A stretch of 64,000 nt of DNA from Chamaesiphon sp041738715 (GCA_041738715.1 JBGSPI010000059.1:39807-103806), one strand, 5' to 3'; numbered from the stretch's first letter, positions 1 to 8,543 are shown. The notes: generated from the letters alone by a model not told the origin. Translations and numbers: made by a program.

Positions 1-1
1 T

Positions 2-520
2 CTACCTGCCTCATTCCAGCAAAAATCTCCACAGCGTGCAGCCCCATTGCCACCAGTCACCTTAGATGGGAAAAAAATTGTGATGGGGCAAACTGTATAT
101 GTCCCCATTTACTCACACATTTATCACCACAATAACCGTGATAATGCCATTAATTTGTCAGCTACGCTGAGTATTCGGAATACCGATCTGACAAATTCGA
201 TTATTATTACTGCGGTGCGCTACTACGATACCAATGGTCAACTGCTGAGGCATGAAATTCAAAGTCCCGTAGAATTGAAGTCGCTAGCTTCTACAGACTT
301 CTTAATAGCTGCAAATGATGCCAGTGGCGGATCTGGTGCGAATTTTATTGTGGAATGGATTGCTGAAACAATAGTTGATCAACCAATCGTTGAAGCAGTC
401 ATGATTAGTACCTCATCGGCACAAGGTATTTCATTCCTTAGTCGTGGTAAAGTGCTCCAGCAACATGGAATTAGGAATCTGCAAAAAAATCAGCCCTCGG
501 TTAAGCTAGGTCAACCATAG
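2..520 (+). CDS. DUF3124 family protein (5' end outside window)
   Basis: The frame stays open from base 2, and the only in-window start is a TTG at 47, so the true start and probably a signal peptide lie upstream of the window. The readable part matches my memory of the DUF3124 family: YVPIYSHIYH near the start, then LSIRNTD, a YYDTNG segment, SGANFIVEW and a late QGISFLSRG motif. These proteins are predicted to be exported and have no assigned reaction. The gene ends about 60 bp before the convergent fmt gene. Family assignment is fairly sure, function unknown. Confidence 0.7.
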   Translation, partial: LPASFQQKSPQRAAPLPPVTLDGKKIVMGQTVYVPIYSHIYHHNNRDNAINLSATLSIRNTDLTNSIIITAVRYYDTNGQLLRHEIQSPVELKSLASTDFLIAANDASGGSGANFIVEWIAETIVDQPIVEAVMISTSSAQGISFLSRGKVLQQHGIRNLQKNQPSVKLGQP

Positions 521-581
521 GAATAGATAGGGATAGTAAAAATTCAGTCTCCATCTAGCTGGACTTAAGATATCAGTTAGG

Positions 582-1571
582 TTATCCTAGCACTTCCCCA
601 ATCCCTAATCTCATGCCATTCACTAAATCCGCACCAGACTGAGGACGTTTGCCAGAGAGTTGAACTTCCTGCAATAACAGATAACCAGAGCCAGCTTGAA
701 TGATTGGCCCTAAGCCTTTAGTTATTTTGACGATCGTTCCAGGTGGGGCAGTTTGAGGATCTAGACTATCTATCTCCGGTTGCAACTTTTGGATCTCCGG
801 CGGGAGATCTGCCCAAAATTCTGCGCCTAATGGTGCGGTGGCATTAATTTTCAGCGGTTGTCCACGCAGGGTTGTGACACAATCGGGATAGAATCCCCGA
901 ATCTGATTGTGTAGTGAAATACTCGATCGCGTCCAGTCGATCATATACTCTGATTTCTGAATCGGTGGGGCATAAGTAGCCGCTGAATGCTCTTGTGGAG
1001 TCGGGGTAATCTTATTTAGGTCAATCAGGGTATTAATCAGTAAATCTGCACCCTTAACAGCCAAATTCGCCGCCAATTGGTGGGCATTGTCTAGGAGTTT
1101 GACTGGGACTGTATCCTTCAGCAACATTGCCCCTGTATCCATCCCCGCATCCATCAACATGGTGGTAATTCCGGTAATATTTACCCCATCGGTTAAACAG
1201 CGTTGAATTGGTGCCGCACCACGATAGGCAGGCAAAATTGAGCCGTGAACATTAATACAACCCAATTTGGGTAAATCGAGAATTTCTTGGGATAAAATCT
1301 GTCCATAGGCAATCACCACAAATACATCTGCCTGTAAATTTTGTAGTGCAGCGATCGTACTTGGGTCTTTTTTAATTCTTGGTGGTTGCCAAATGGGTAT
1401 TTCGTGTGACAGTGCCAGAATTTTAACTGGGGATGGCATCAATTGATTTCCCCTACCCCGCTTTTTATCTGGCTGCGTCACCACGCCCAATACCTCAAAC
1501 TCTGGTTGGGATAGAAGTTTTTCCAGGGTGGGAATCGCAAATTTTGGAGTACCGAAGAAAACGATTCGCAT
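582..1571 (-). CDS. fmt: Methionyl-tRNA formyltransferase
   Basis: It transfers a formyl group from 10-formyltetrahydrofolate to Met-tRNAfMet for translation initiation in the cytoplasm. The 329 residues have the usual family length. The N-terminus MRIVFFGTPKFAIPTL is the classic Rossmann start. The catalytic segment reads GSILPAYRGAAPIQR, with INVHG just before it. A C-terminal OB-like domain follows, with GFYPDCVTTLRG. The ATG is preceded directly by a heptameric CCCTAAC repeat instead of a Shine-Dalgarno sequence, the same arrangement as at pixL. It sits downstream of ndhB in the same orientation, about 230 bp away. Confidence 0.95.
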   Translation of the reverse strand: MRIVFFGTPKFAIPTLEKLLSQPEFEVLGVVTQPDKKRGRGNQLMPSPVKILALSHEIPIWQPPRIKKDPSTIAALQNLQADVFVVIAYGQILSQEILDLPKLGCINVHGSILPAYRGAAPIQRCLTDGVNITGITTMLMDAGMDTGAMLLKDTVPVKLLDNAHQLAANLAVKGADLLINTLIDLNKITPTPQEHSAATYAPPIQKSEYMIDWTRSSISLHNQIRGFYPDCVTTLRGQPLKINATAPLGAEFWADLPPEIQKLQPEIDSLDPQTAPPGTIVKITKGLGPIIQAGSGYLLLQEVQLSGKRPQSGADLVNGMRLGIGEVLG

Positions 1572-1620
1572 GGGTTAGGGGTTAGGGGTTAGGGGGACGA
1601 GGGGACGAGGGGACGAGGGG
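1572..1620. repeat. Heptamer (TTAGGGG) and nonamer (GGACGAGGG) tandem repeats
   Basis: Bases 1572-1596 hold three tandem copies of a TTAGGGG-type heptamer, and 1594-1620 hold about three copies of GGACGAGGG. The heptamer block touches the fmt start codon. It resembles the short tandemly repeated heptamers (STRR) described from some cyanobacteria. Confidence 0.85.
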
Positions 1621-1627
1621 ACTGTCA

Positions 1628-1735
1628 AATGCTTGCCCTGAGCTTGTCGTAAGCGCAAAGCGCAGGCTGCGCCAACGCGTAGCGTCTCGTTCGCGTTGGC
1701 GGTAGCCTGCCGGAGGCACAGCGTCTCGAAGAGAA
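1628..1735. repeat. Palindromic interspersed repeat between fmt and ndhB
   Basis: The stretch contains a perfect 10-bp inverted repeat, CGCCAACGCG at 1670-1679 and CGCGTTGGCG at 1692-1701. Further GC-rich palindromic blocks follow (GCCTGCCGGAGGC, TCTCGAAGAGA). Such mosaics are common noncoding repeats in cyanobacterial genomes. The short open frames across it look like repeat-derived shadows. Confidence 0.65.
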
Positions 1736-1799
1736 GAGAAGGGTCAACTTTCATCAACTCACAACTTTCAACTGTTCGTTTTCCCTTTCCCCTTTCCAC

Positions 1800-3332
1800 C
1801 TACTTAACTGCTACTTTTTGGCTCAAACTAGCTTGCAACATTGGTGTTTTGCTAACTGAGTCATTGGCGAGAGTAAACAGCGGATTGGAGAGAATGCCCG
1901 CCAGCGAGGTAGCAATCAATGTCACGATTGTAGCCACTTGGAGCGATCGCATTCCTGGAATATTCCAATTGATGACAGGATAGTTTTTGACCACATCAGA
2001 CATTTCCTGAGGTTCTTTGACTACCATCATTTTGACCACACGGATATAGTAATAAATCGATACCACACTGGTGACTAGTGCGAGGAGGACTAAACCATAA
2101 GCACCCGCTTTCCAACCTGCCCAGAAGATATAAATCTTGCCAAAAAAACCAGCCAATGGGGGAATACCGCCTAGTGATAGGAGACAAATACTCAGTGCGA
2201 GAGTTAGGAGGGGATCTTTTTGATATAAACCAGCATAGTCGCTAATGCGATCGCTACCCGTCCGCAAGGCAAACAGAATGATGCAGGCAAATCCACCCAG
2301 GTTCATGAATAGGTAGACAAACAAGTAAAACACCATACTGGCATAACCTGTGTCGGTGTCAATAATCAGCCCAATCATCACAAAACCAGCTTGAGCGATC
2401 GATGAATATGCTAGCATCCGCTTCATACTCGTCTGGGCTAGGGCAACAATATTCCCCAATACCATACTTAGAATCGCCAATGCAGTGAAGACAAAGTGCC
2501 ACTCTTGACTGACTAGTGGGAACGCAGTGACTAATAATCGAATTGCCAGAGCAAATCCGGCGGCTTTGGAACCGACAGACAAGAAAGCAACGACAGGAGT
2601 GGGTGAACCTTCGTAAACGTCAGGAGTCCACTGGTGAAAAGGCACAGCGGAAATCTTAAAGGCAATCCCCGCGATCACAAAGACTAAAGAGACAACCAAT
2701 CCTAACGATAAATTACCACTAGAGTGAGCAATACCTGAGGCGATCGCTTCTAGAGTTGTTTCGCCGCCAGACAAACCGTACAGTAATGACACACCGTATA
2801 AAAATACTGCCGAACTGGAAGCACCAATCAATAGATATTTCAGGGCTGCTTCATTGGAACGCGGATCGCGTTTCATATATCCTGTCATCAGATATGAGGA
2901 AATACTCAGCGTTTCTAAAGATACGAAAATCGTGACTAATTCAGTTGCCCCTGAGAGAAACATTCCCCCCAAAGTTGCGGTTAACAGGATGGTGACAAAC
3001 TCAGCTAATGCTGTGCCAGTCTGTTCTACATAGCTTACCGACATCAGAATTGTCACTGCCGCCGACAGCACAATCATGCCACGAAACACTACGCTAAGCG
3101 GATCGCTATTAAAAGCACCGATAAAAGCAGTTGGATGGGGATTGTCCCACTGTAGCGTCAGTGCAACGATCGATAGCAGGAGTCCCCCGACAGCAATGTA
3201 GGATAATTTAGCAGCAGCAGTCCGCCCTAAAATTAAATCTCCGACTAGAACTACCAACAAGGTGATCGTGACAATTCCCTCTGGGAGGATCGCCCCAGCA
3301 TTAAGCTGGGCAACTAAATCATTAAAATCCAT
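1800..3332 (-). CDS. ndhB: NAD(P)H-quinone oxidoreductase subunit 2 (NDH-1 subunit NdhB)
   Basis: This is a membrane subunit of the cyanobacterial NDH-1 complex in the thylakoid. It serves respiration, cyclic electron flow and CO2 uptake forms of the complex. The 510-residue protein is almost wholly hydrophobic, with about 14 predicted membrane segments. It carries the proton-pumping antiporter-like signature around VPFHQWTPDVYEGSPTPVVAFLS (about residues 226-248) and FSLETLSISSYLMTGY-like sequence near residue 140. Length and N-terminus MDFNDLVAQLNAGAILPEG fit the cyanobacterial family. It is transcribed away from pedR. Confidence 0.95.
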   Translation of the reverse strand: MDFNDLVAQLNAGAILPEGIVTITLLVVLVGDLILGRTAAAKLSYIAVGGLLLSIVALTLQWDNPHPTAFIGAFNSDPLSVVFRGMIVLSAAVTILMSVSYVEQTGTALAEFVTILLTATLGGMFLSGATELVTIFVSLETLSISSYLMTGYMKRDPRSNEAALKYLLIGASSSAVFLYGVSLLYGLSGGETTLEAIASGIAHSSGNLSLGLVVSLVFVIAGIAFKISAVPFHQWTPDVYEGSPTPVVAFLSVGSKAAGFALAIRLLVTAFPLVSQEWHFVFTALAILSMVLGNIVALAQTSMKRMLAYSSIAQAGFVMIGLIIDTDTGYASMVFYLFVYLFMNLGGFACIILFALRTGSDRISDYAGLYQKDPLLTLALSICLLSLGGIPPLAGFFGKIYIFWAGWKAGAYGLVLLALVTSVVSIYYYIRVVKMMVVKEPQEMSDVVKNYPVINWNIPGMRSLQVATIVTLIATSLAGILSNPLFTLANDSVSKTPMLQASLSQKVAVK

Positions 3333-3461
3333 AATTACTTCAATTTAAGAACTGATAACCAATAACTTGAGAATCAGGTTGTCTCAATATCTATCCAGCA
3401 CTTCCGATTTTACCGCAATGCCTCGACACATAATTGAGTACTGGCAACTAGCCACTAAACC

Positions 3462-3731
3462 TTACTCCCGATTTGGCAACTGGCAACAATTAATATCATC
3501 AAGGCAAACTTTTCCCCATTGAACAGCCCACCTGACTAGTGCTACCCGATTTTCCACCCCAGTTTTCTTGAGTGTATTGCTGATATGGTTGTCTACTGTG
3601 CGTTTGCTAATTTCTAGGTGGGCAGCGATATCCTCATTAGTCAAGCCAGCAGTCACGAGTTCGATAATTTCTACTTCGCGATCGGATAATGTAGGCGGTG
3701 TTTGCAGCTTATCATCGTCGGTCATCATCAC
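3462..3731 (-). CDS. pedR: PedR-type small LuxR-family regulator
   Basis: A stand-alone LuxR/GerE helix-turn-helix protein of 89 residues with no receiver domain. The motif LSDREVEIIELVTAGLTNEDI and the recognition helix SKRTVDNHISN lie at about residues 15-53. The C-terminal tail KVCLDDINCCQLP has three cysteines and strongly recalls PedR (Ssl0564) of Synechocystis, which is known to sense photosynthetic electron transport through cysteine redox state. Three ATG codons in a row make the exact start uncertain by two residues. The right end of a TnpB element lies only about 35-80 bp upstream, so the native promoter may have been displaced. Confidence 0.8.
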   Translation of the reverse strand: MMMTDDDKLQTPPTLSDREVEIIELVTAGLTNEDIAAHLEISKRTVDNHISNTLKKTGVENRVALVRWAVQWGKVCLDDINCCQLPNRE

Positions 3732-3763
3732 TGCCTTGGTTGAATAGATTCATTTCATTAAAT

Positions 3764-3900
3764 TTGACCACTCCTCGCCGTGAACGGCGGGGATTCCCTA
3801 GCTTCGCAACTAGGTTTTCTGTTTCTTTCCCTGACGGGTATTTCGCAACTGCCCAATTGAGGATTCTCTCTCAGGTCTTATGTTCGCTCCACAGACTGAA
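3764..3900 (-). ncRNA. Putative omega RNA (reRNA) at the right end of the TnpB element
   Basis: In TnpB systems the guide RNA overlaps the 3' part of tnpB and the right-end hairpin, with the guide read from the flank. Here the tnpB stop is at 3810 and a strong stem (CCCCGCCG/CGGCGAGG on the minus strand) follows, ending near GTGGTCAA. The predicted guide would begin just beyond, around position 3763, and run into the pedR leader. The 5' boundary is a guess. This rests on known TnpB biology plus the visible hairpin. Confidence 0.4.
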
Positions 3901-4988
3901 ACGGCTAGCCCAGCCGCCAAAATATTATGTGCTGCATTGATATCCCTGTCATGGTTCATCCCACATTTAGGACATTCCCATTCACGAATATTCAATGGCA
4001 GTTTATCTACAATATGCCCACAATTTCCGCACCTTTTAGAGCTAGGAAACCAGCGGTCGATTTTAATCAGTTCTCGCCCATACCACTCGCATTTATAGGC
4101 AAGCTGGCGAATCAGTTCGCCCCAACTAGCATCGCTAATGGACAGCGCAAGTTTGTGGTTCTCCACCATATTTTTGATAGCCAGATCCTCAACTACGATC
4201 GTTTGGTTTTCACGCACCAGTTGAGTTGTCAGCTTATGCAAAAAATCTTTCCGAGCATCGGTTATTTGCGCGTGGACTTTAGCCACCTGCAACCGTGCCT
4301 GATGTCGGTTGTTACTCCCCTTTTGCTTGCGAGACAGTGCTTTTTGCACCCGTTTCAATTTCTTGCGGAGTTGTTTGAAGTGCTTGGGATTGGTAATCTT
4401 ATCACCATTGCTGGTGGCAATCAGGCTGGTTATCCCGACATCCAATCCAATCTGTTTGTCCGATTTTGGCAATTGGGCAATATCAGTATCTACCAACAAG
4501 GATGCAAACCATCGACCGCTAGCTTCCAGTTTAATGGTGATAGTAGATGGCTCGCATCCAGAGGGCAAATCTCTACTCCAACGAATTGGCAAGGCTTCGG
4601 TACATTTAGCCAGGAATACTTGACCGTCTCTCCATCGGAAAGCAGCCTTTGTAAATTCAGCACTACCGCCACTATGCTTCTTCTTAAAGTTGGGATACTT
4701 TGCCCGTCCAGCCCAAAAGTTCGTAAACGCTTTTTGCAGGTTTCTCAATCCCTGTTGGAGCGGTACAGAACTAACTTCATTCAGAAAGTCAAGATCTTCT
4801 TGCTTTTTCCAGCTTGTGAGCATGGAGGAAGTCTGAACGAAGTCAATTCGTTCTTGACGTTCGTACCACCCTGATGTTCTAGCATCTAAAGCTTTGTTGT
4901 ACACTAGCCGCACACAGCCCATTGTCCGGCGCAAGAGTGATTCTTGCTCGGCGGTGGGGTAGAAGCGGTACTTAAAAGCTTTTTGCAT
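3810..4988 (-). CDS. tnpB: TnpB RNA-guided nuclease (IS605 OrfB family)
   Basis: TnpB is an RNA-guided DNA endonuclease, ancestral to Cas12, that helps keep its element at the donor site. The 392 residues are full length. N-terminus QKAFKYRFYPTAEQ is typical. The RuvC triad is intact: Asp in IGLDVGITSLIAT, Glu in IVVEDLAIKNM and Asp in MNHDRDINAAHN. A zinc ribbon CGNCG...CPKCG sits between the last two. The tail runs into the right-end hairpin region. No tnpA accompanies it. The start lies 7 bases from a TGCTATAAT box, which suggests a leaderless transcript. Confidence 0.95.
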   Translation of the reverse strand: MQKAFKYRFYPTAEQESLLRRTMGCVRLVYNKALDARTSGWYERQERIDFVQTSSMLTSWKKQEDLDFLNEVSSVPLQQGLRNLQKAFTNFWAGRAKYPNFKKKHSGGSAEFTKAAFRWRDGQVFLAKCTEALPIRWSRDLPSGCEPSTITIKLEASGRWFASLLVDTDIAQLPKSDKQIGLDVGITSLIATSNGDKITNPKHFKQLRKKLKRVQKALSRKQKGSNNRHQARLQVAKVHAQITDARKDFLHKLTTQLVRENQTIVVEDLAIKNMVENHKLALSISDASWGELIRQLAYKCEWYGRELIKIDRWFPSSKRCGNCGHIVDKLPLNIREWECPKCGMNHDRDINAAHNILAAGLAVSVCGANIRPERESSIGQLRNTRQGKKQKT

Positions 4989-4995
4989 TTCTTAA

Positions 4996-5004
4996 ATTAT
5001 AGCA
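4996..5004 (-). promoter_or_regulatory. Extended -10 box upstream of tnpB
   Basis: The minus strand reads TGCTATAAT, a consensus extended -10 element, ending seven bases before the tnpB ATG at 4988. Transcription would then begin at or next to the start codon. There is no Shine-Dalgarno sequence. This is inferred from motif only. Confidence 0.45.
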
Positions 5005-5095
5005 TGTTCCTGGTAAGATTGCTAGTGCTAGTCACAGCACATACTGGCGAACTAAAGTCCGCTCCGGCAAAGCCGTCCCTAGAAGGACAGGGTTT

Positions 5096-5779
5096 TTACC
5101 CAATTTTCTGATAACTTTTCATTACTCTGCCACAACAGCGGAATTTGCCATAATAACCCCGACTCACGGGATCTTCCGTGTCCATAGTCAAAATATCGAT
5201 GCCGATGCCGTTCCTGCCCATTTGTACCCCTGAACTGTGAATATATCGCAACTCTCCGAGATGTAGGGCAACATGATCGGTTTTTTCTGGCGTACCAAAG
5301 AAAATTAGATCGCCCGGTAACATTTCCTCGATCGAAATATGCTGGGTAAAGGCTTCTTGCTGATAGGAGTCGCGTGGTAGCCAAATCCCCTGAGATTGGA
5401 AGGCTGCTTGCATTAATCCCGAACAGTCATAATTTGGGGCAACAGTACCACCCCACAGATATTGATTGGGTACTGCTATTGCTGCGTGGGCGAAGGCAAT
5501 AATCTGGGGGATACGAGTGGCAATGGTGGCTCGATCGATTGTAGTCGATCGATAAGTATCAGTAGTTAACTCTAGCGCATTAGTATCAGCTAGTTTCAGC
5601 CAAGCTGGATAATCATCTTCACACAGCCTAATGGGGATAGCTGCTGCCGTTGGTGTCAGCGACATAATTCGCAAATGTCGATTTGCCGCAGCCTGAGTAG
5701 CTAATCCCTGACAAGCTGGGGAACTATAGAGATCTAACTGAACTCGACATCGATATTCACTGGTAGTTGACAAATCCAT
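5096..5779 (-). CDS. NlpC/P60-family cell-wall endopeptidase
   Basis: A 227-residue peptidoglycan hydrolase resembling the cyanobacterial gamma-D-glutamyl-L-diamino acid endopeptidases (AvPCP/NpPCP type). An N-terminal SH3-like domain (about 1-85, YRCRVQLDLYSSP) precedes the NlpC/P60 domain. Its catalytic cysteine is in NYDCSGLMQAAF, the first His in TDHVALHLG and the second in RYIHSSG. No signal peptide is evident, as in those homologues. Its stop codon lies at the left end of the TnpB element, so the last few codons could have been changed by the insertion. Confidence 0.85.
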   Translation of the reverse strand: MDLSTTSEYRCRVQLDLYSSPACQGLATQAAANRHLRIMSLTPTAAAIPIRLCEDDYPAWLKLADTNALELTTDTYRSTTIDRATIATRIPQIIAFAHAAIAVPNQYLWGGTVAPNYDCSGLMQAAFQSQGIWLPRDSYQQEAFTQHISIEEMLPGDLIFFGTPEKTDHVALHLGELRYIHSSGVQMGRNGIGIDILTMDTEDPVSRGYYGKFRCCGRVMKSYQKIG

Positions 5780-6115
5780 CGATCTAATTCCTCTGTTTGA
5801 TAGAGCGGACGTTAACTATTGTCCGAAAATTTACTGAGTTATATCTTACAACCTCCAGACAAATTCCGTATAAATACTGAGCGATCGTCGTCACCTTTAA
5901 TATTTAATAAAAACGTTAGGATTAAATCTACAAGTCTCGATCCGATCGAATAAAACTTCTACAAATTAGTATGCGCTTTTGCTATTAATTGTGTGAGTGT
6001 GCTAATTAAACTTATTTTTGGCGATCTTGTTTATTTGTGTGGGTACCTTAAACATACTGATGGTTAACCACTAACTGTCATAACGATCCTAATTTCACCT
6101 TGTATTGAGGAATTA
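5780..6115. other. Divergent intergenic region
   Basis: 336 bp without a credible gene, lying between the divergent NlpC/P60 gene and the first prepilin gene. It is AT-rich with a few CGATCG palindromes. It must hold the promoters of both genes, but no clear -35/-10 pair could be assigned. Confidence 0.6.
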
Positions 6116-6727
6116 TTGACCGTGGCGACTCAACCACTCAAACATAGTCTTCAAGGTTACACCTTGCTAGAGATGATTACAGTTGTAGGAATTATCTCGA
6201 TCGTAGTTGGGATTGCAGCCCCTTCGCTACTCTCACTAAATAAACCTTTGCGCAATGGGGTATCACAATTTAAGAGTCATTTGAGTTTGGTTCGATCGAA
6301 AGCAATTTCTAGTGGTAAGTCTTATCGAATTAAACCAATGTCAGTTACTCGATCTGATTACAAAGACAGTATACCTCGCAATTTTATCGTTGAATATGCC
6401 GATAGCTGTGCGGCTACGACTGGATGGGTTAGAGCTTCACAATTTGACTTGGATTTACCAGAAAAGATCGGCATAACTGACGTTGCTAGTACAAATCTGA
6501 CGATTCCCCCTTCAACTTCAGTCACAGTATCCAACGATCTCAATTGGAATAGTGGTGAAGGACTTTGTTTTGATAATCGGGGAATAGTTAGTAAAACAGT
6601 AAGATTTATTATCAAAGATTTTCAGGGTTTTAATATAGCCCAAATAGCCTTGTTCGATATCACAAAGGTTGGGGGAATAGAAGCAATATTGTACAATAAA
6701 AGTAATAGTAAAATAGATAGCTACTGA
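6116..6727 (+). CDS. Type IV pilin-like protein, GspH/FimT type
   Basis: A minor pilin or pseudopilin candidate. After a short leader the prepilin peptidase site is G|YTLLEM, with Glu at +5 conserved and Tyr instead of the usual Phe at +1. A hydrophobic helix, ITVVGIISIVVGIAAPSLLSL, follows, then a FimT/GspH-like stretch QFKSHLSLVRSKAISSGKSYRI. Total 203 residues. The start is TTG at 6116, with GAGG five bases upstream; GTG at 6122 is the alternative. It heads a three-gene prepilin cluster with the next two genes. Confidence 0.8.
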   Translation: MTVATQPLKHSLQGYTLLEMITVVGIISIVVGIAAPSLLSLNKPLRNGVSQFKSHLSLVRSKAISSGKSYRIKPMSVTRSDYKDSIPRNFIVEYADSCAATTGWVRASQFDLDLPEKIGITDVASTNLTIPPSTSVTVSNDLNWNSGEGLCFDNRGIVSKTVRFIIKDFQGFNIAQIALFDITKVGGIEAILYNKSNSKIDSY

Positions 6728-6817
6728 TGGAAATTCAATTAAATATTAATATTTAATTGAAACCATAATTAGTTAAAAATATTCAATTATAATTAAGCCT
6801 TTATATACTTGTTAATC

Positions 6818-7324
6818 ATGATTATGTATTACAACTCAGATCGATCTCAAATCAAAAGTGCTGAATCAGAACAAGGGTTTAGCCTAATTGAAACGACTAT
6901 TGCTTTGACAACATTAGGCGTATGCCTTGCCTATGCAATGCCACTATTTTTGTACGCAAAAGTAAATAATTCAAAAAGTGAAATTCGGACTGGAGCCTTA
7001 ATTGTATCCCAACGAGTGTTTGACGACATTCGATCGAAGTCAATTAGCTCATTACCACAAAATGATGGGAACAGTAGCCCTAACACTAGTAATCCTGTCT
7101 TCAAACCCACAGATGCACAAATTGCGGCAAACACGATTCCTGAGGCAGATCAGCTAATTACGCAGGCGATGGGTCGGCAGTATCAAACAAAAGTTACTTA
7201 CTGTGGTGGAGTGACTTCAGTTCCAACTATTTGTAATACTAACAACAGAAAATTCAAAGTAGAGGTAAGTTTTAATGGCTCCAAAGTATACGATCTTGAA
7301 GGCACTTACACAGACTTCAAATAA
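6818..7324 (+). CDS. Type IV pilus minor pilin, PilV-like
   Basis: The prepilin motif reads QG|FSLIETTIALTTLG, followed by one membrane-spanning helix and a short globular domain with IVSQRVFDDIRSKS, as in PilV/GspI-type proteins. ATG at 6818 was chosen over TTG at 6809; ATG at 6824 is also possible, and no Shine-Dalgarno sequence decides. About 168 residues. Its 3' end overlaps the next gene by 50 bp, which suggests translational coupling. Minor pilins prime assembly of the pilus and affect motility and DNA uptake. Confidence 0.75.
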   Translation: MIMYYNSDRSQIKSAESEQGFSLIETTIALTTLGVCLAYAMPLFLYAKVNNSKSEIRTGALIVSQRVFDDIRSKSISSLPQNDGNSSPNTSNPVFKPTDAQIAANTIPEADQLITQAMGRQYQTKVTYCGGVTSVPTICNTNNRKFKVEVSFNGSKVYDLEGTYTDFK

Positions 7325-8489
7325 AGGATTTACACTGATCGAGTTGATTGTTGGGCTAGCAATTACTCTGATAGTTGGTGGCTTGGCAATGGATGCTTTT
7401 CTCAATGCCAGTAAAATGTTTCGTGATGACAAAAGGAATATTGATAACAATCAAAATTTATCAGCTATTCTAGAGCTAATTGGCAATGATATCAAGCAGG
7501 CCGGAGAACAAATTAATGATAGTAAATTTCCTGTAATTACGATTGAAGATATCAAACCAGGCTCTCCACTAATTATTACTGAAGGTATCAAACCAGACTC
7601 TTCAAAAATTACCATTAGGCGGGGATTAGTACCGCCATTAACCCTTTGTGAAGCAATTACCGCAAGTGGCAACCCAGCTACTACCAATAGGCTAGTTGTT
7701 GCTGATACGACTAAAATAACTAACAGTGCTAACTGCGATCCAGGGACACCATTAACTCCAATTACATCGCCAGTTACATTATCTATTCCGAAAGTCCTAG
7801 CAGATGCACGTGAATATCGGTGTAAACTTGACGATCGCAGTAGCAATCTTTGTTTAGCAACAAAGGCTAGCCCAGATCTGGAGAAAGTTCTAGCAGTGAT
7901 GCATGATGGATCGGGAAATATTCGGCAGTTTGATTATGTAGACGATCAGGTTGATACAGTTGGCACTAAATTTAGTATGGTAACTGCTAATTTATTGCCT
8001 AGTACGCCAGCCGATAATGGTTATGCTATTGGTAAACCAATTTATTTAATCGAAGAACGAACTTACACATTAGATAGTGCTGGTAATTTAAAAGTACAAC
8101 GCGATGGAGGAGATGCTGAAATTCTAATTAAAGGAATAGATAAATTTGAAGTTTCTGCACGTGTTTACGGCGATAAAGATGATAAATTACCAGATTTAAT
8201 CGATCCGGCGGCAACAGAACCCTATCATGTTAATATCTTACCAAAGTCACGACGATGTGATGCTGCTATCCCCTATTATATTTGTCAATTCAAATCTGCT
8301 TCTTTTCCCAATGATGAGTGGAAAAATCTACAGGGGGTTAAGGTTAAACTGCAAGCTAAATACGATTCTACCGGACGCTCGGTAGAACATCCCACAAATC
8401 CTGACCTCGATCCATCTGAGGTCAAGGAGGCTAAAAAGAAGCTAAAAGCTGCGGCGGAGTTCTTCCCACGCAATGTCCTCTCGAAGTAA
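7275..8489 (+). CDS. Prepilin-type protein, PilW-like
   Basis: A 404-residue protein with leader MAPKYTILKALTQTSNKG and cleavage site G|FTLIELIVGLAITLIVGG. The following NASKMFRDDKRNIDNNQNLSAILELIGNDIKQAG resembles PilW/GspJ minor pilins. The large C-terminal domain (about residues 80-400) is cysteine-containing and of no recognised fold. It overlaps the preceding PilV-like gene by 50 bp. Together the three genes look like a minor-pilin operon. Confidence 0.75.
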   Translation: MAPKYTILKALTQTSNKGFTLIELIVGLAITLIVGGLAMDAFLNASKMFRDDKRNIDNNQNLSAILELIGNDIKQAGEQINDSKFPVITIEDIKPGSPLIITEGIKPDSSKITIRRGLVPPLTLCEAITASGNPATTNRLVVADTTKITNSANCDPGTPLTPITSPVTLSIPKVLADAREYRCKLDDRSSNLCLATKASPDLEKVLAVMHDGSGNIRQFDYVDDQVDTVGTKFSMVTANLLPSTPADNGYAIGKPIYLIEERTYTLDSAGNLKVQRDGGDAEILIKGIDKFEVSARVYGDKDDKLPDLIDPAATEPYHVNILPKSRRCDAAIPYYICQFKSASFPNDEWKNLQGVKVKLQAKYDSTGRSVEHPTNPDLDPSEVKEAKKKLKAAAEFFPRNVLSK

Positions 8490-8543
8490 ATGCGGTATCC
8501 TGTTTGATATGGTAGTTTTAGTAGCGATCGGGAGTCAGATGGC

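Larger units (their letters stand above)
3764..5098 (-). mobile_element. IS200/IS605-group element with solo tnpB (IS1341-like)
   Basis: The element carries one intact tnpB and no tnpA. The left end (+ strand 5073-5091) folds as a hairpin with a single extrahelical base: CC-GTCC, a six-base loop, GGAC, bulge, GG. The right end (3772-3792) is a GC-rich hairpin, CCTCGCCGT/ACGGCGGGG on the + strand. Bulged hairpins at the ends are what Y1 transposase (TnpA) recognises in this family, so the element may be moved in trans. Exact ends were not determined. The outer left end touches the stop codon of the NlpC/P60 gene. Confidence 0.7.

Noticed and set aside
1572..1596. TTAGGGG repeat as a telomere-like end
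   Set aside because: It is a short internal tract between ordinary genes; heptamer repeats of this kind are common in cyanobacterial intergenic DNA.
1572..1800. Open frames across the repeats between fmt and ndhB
   Set aside because: They consist of tandem and palindromic repeat DNA.
3927..4874. 315-codon open frame antisense to the first tnpB
   Set aside because: A shadow of the well-supported tnpB; composition and sequence resemble no protein.
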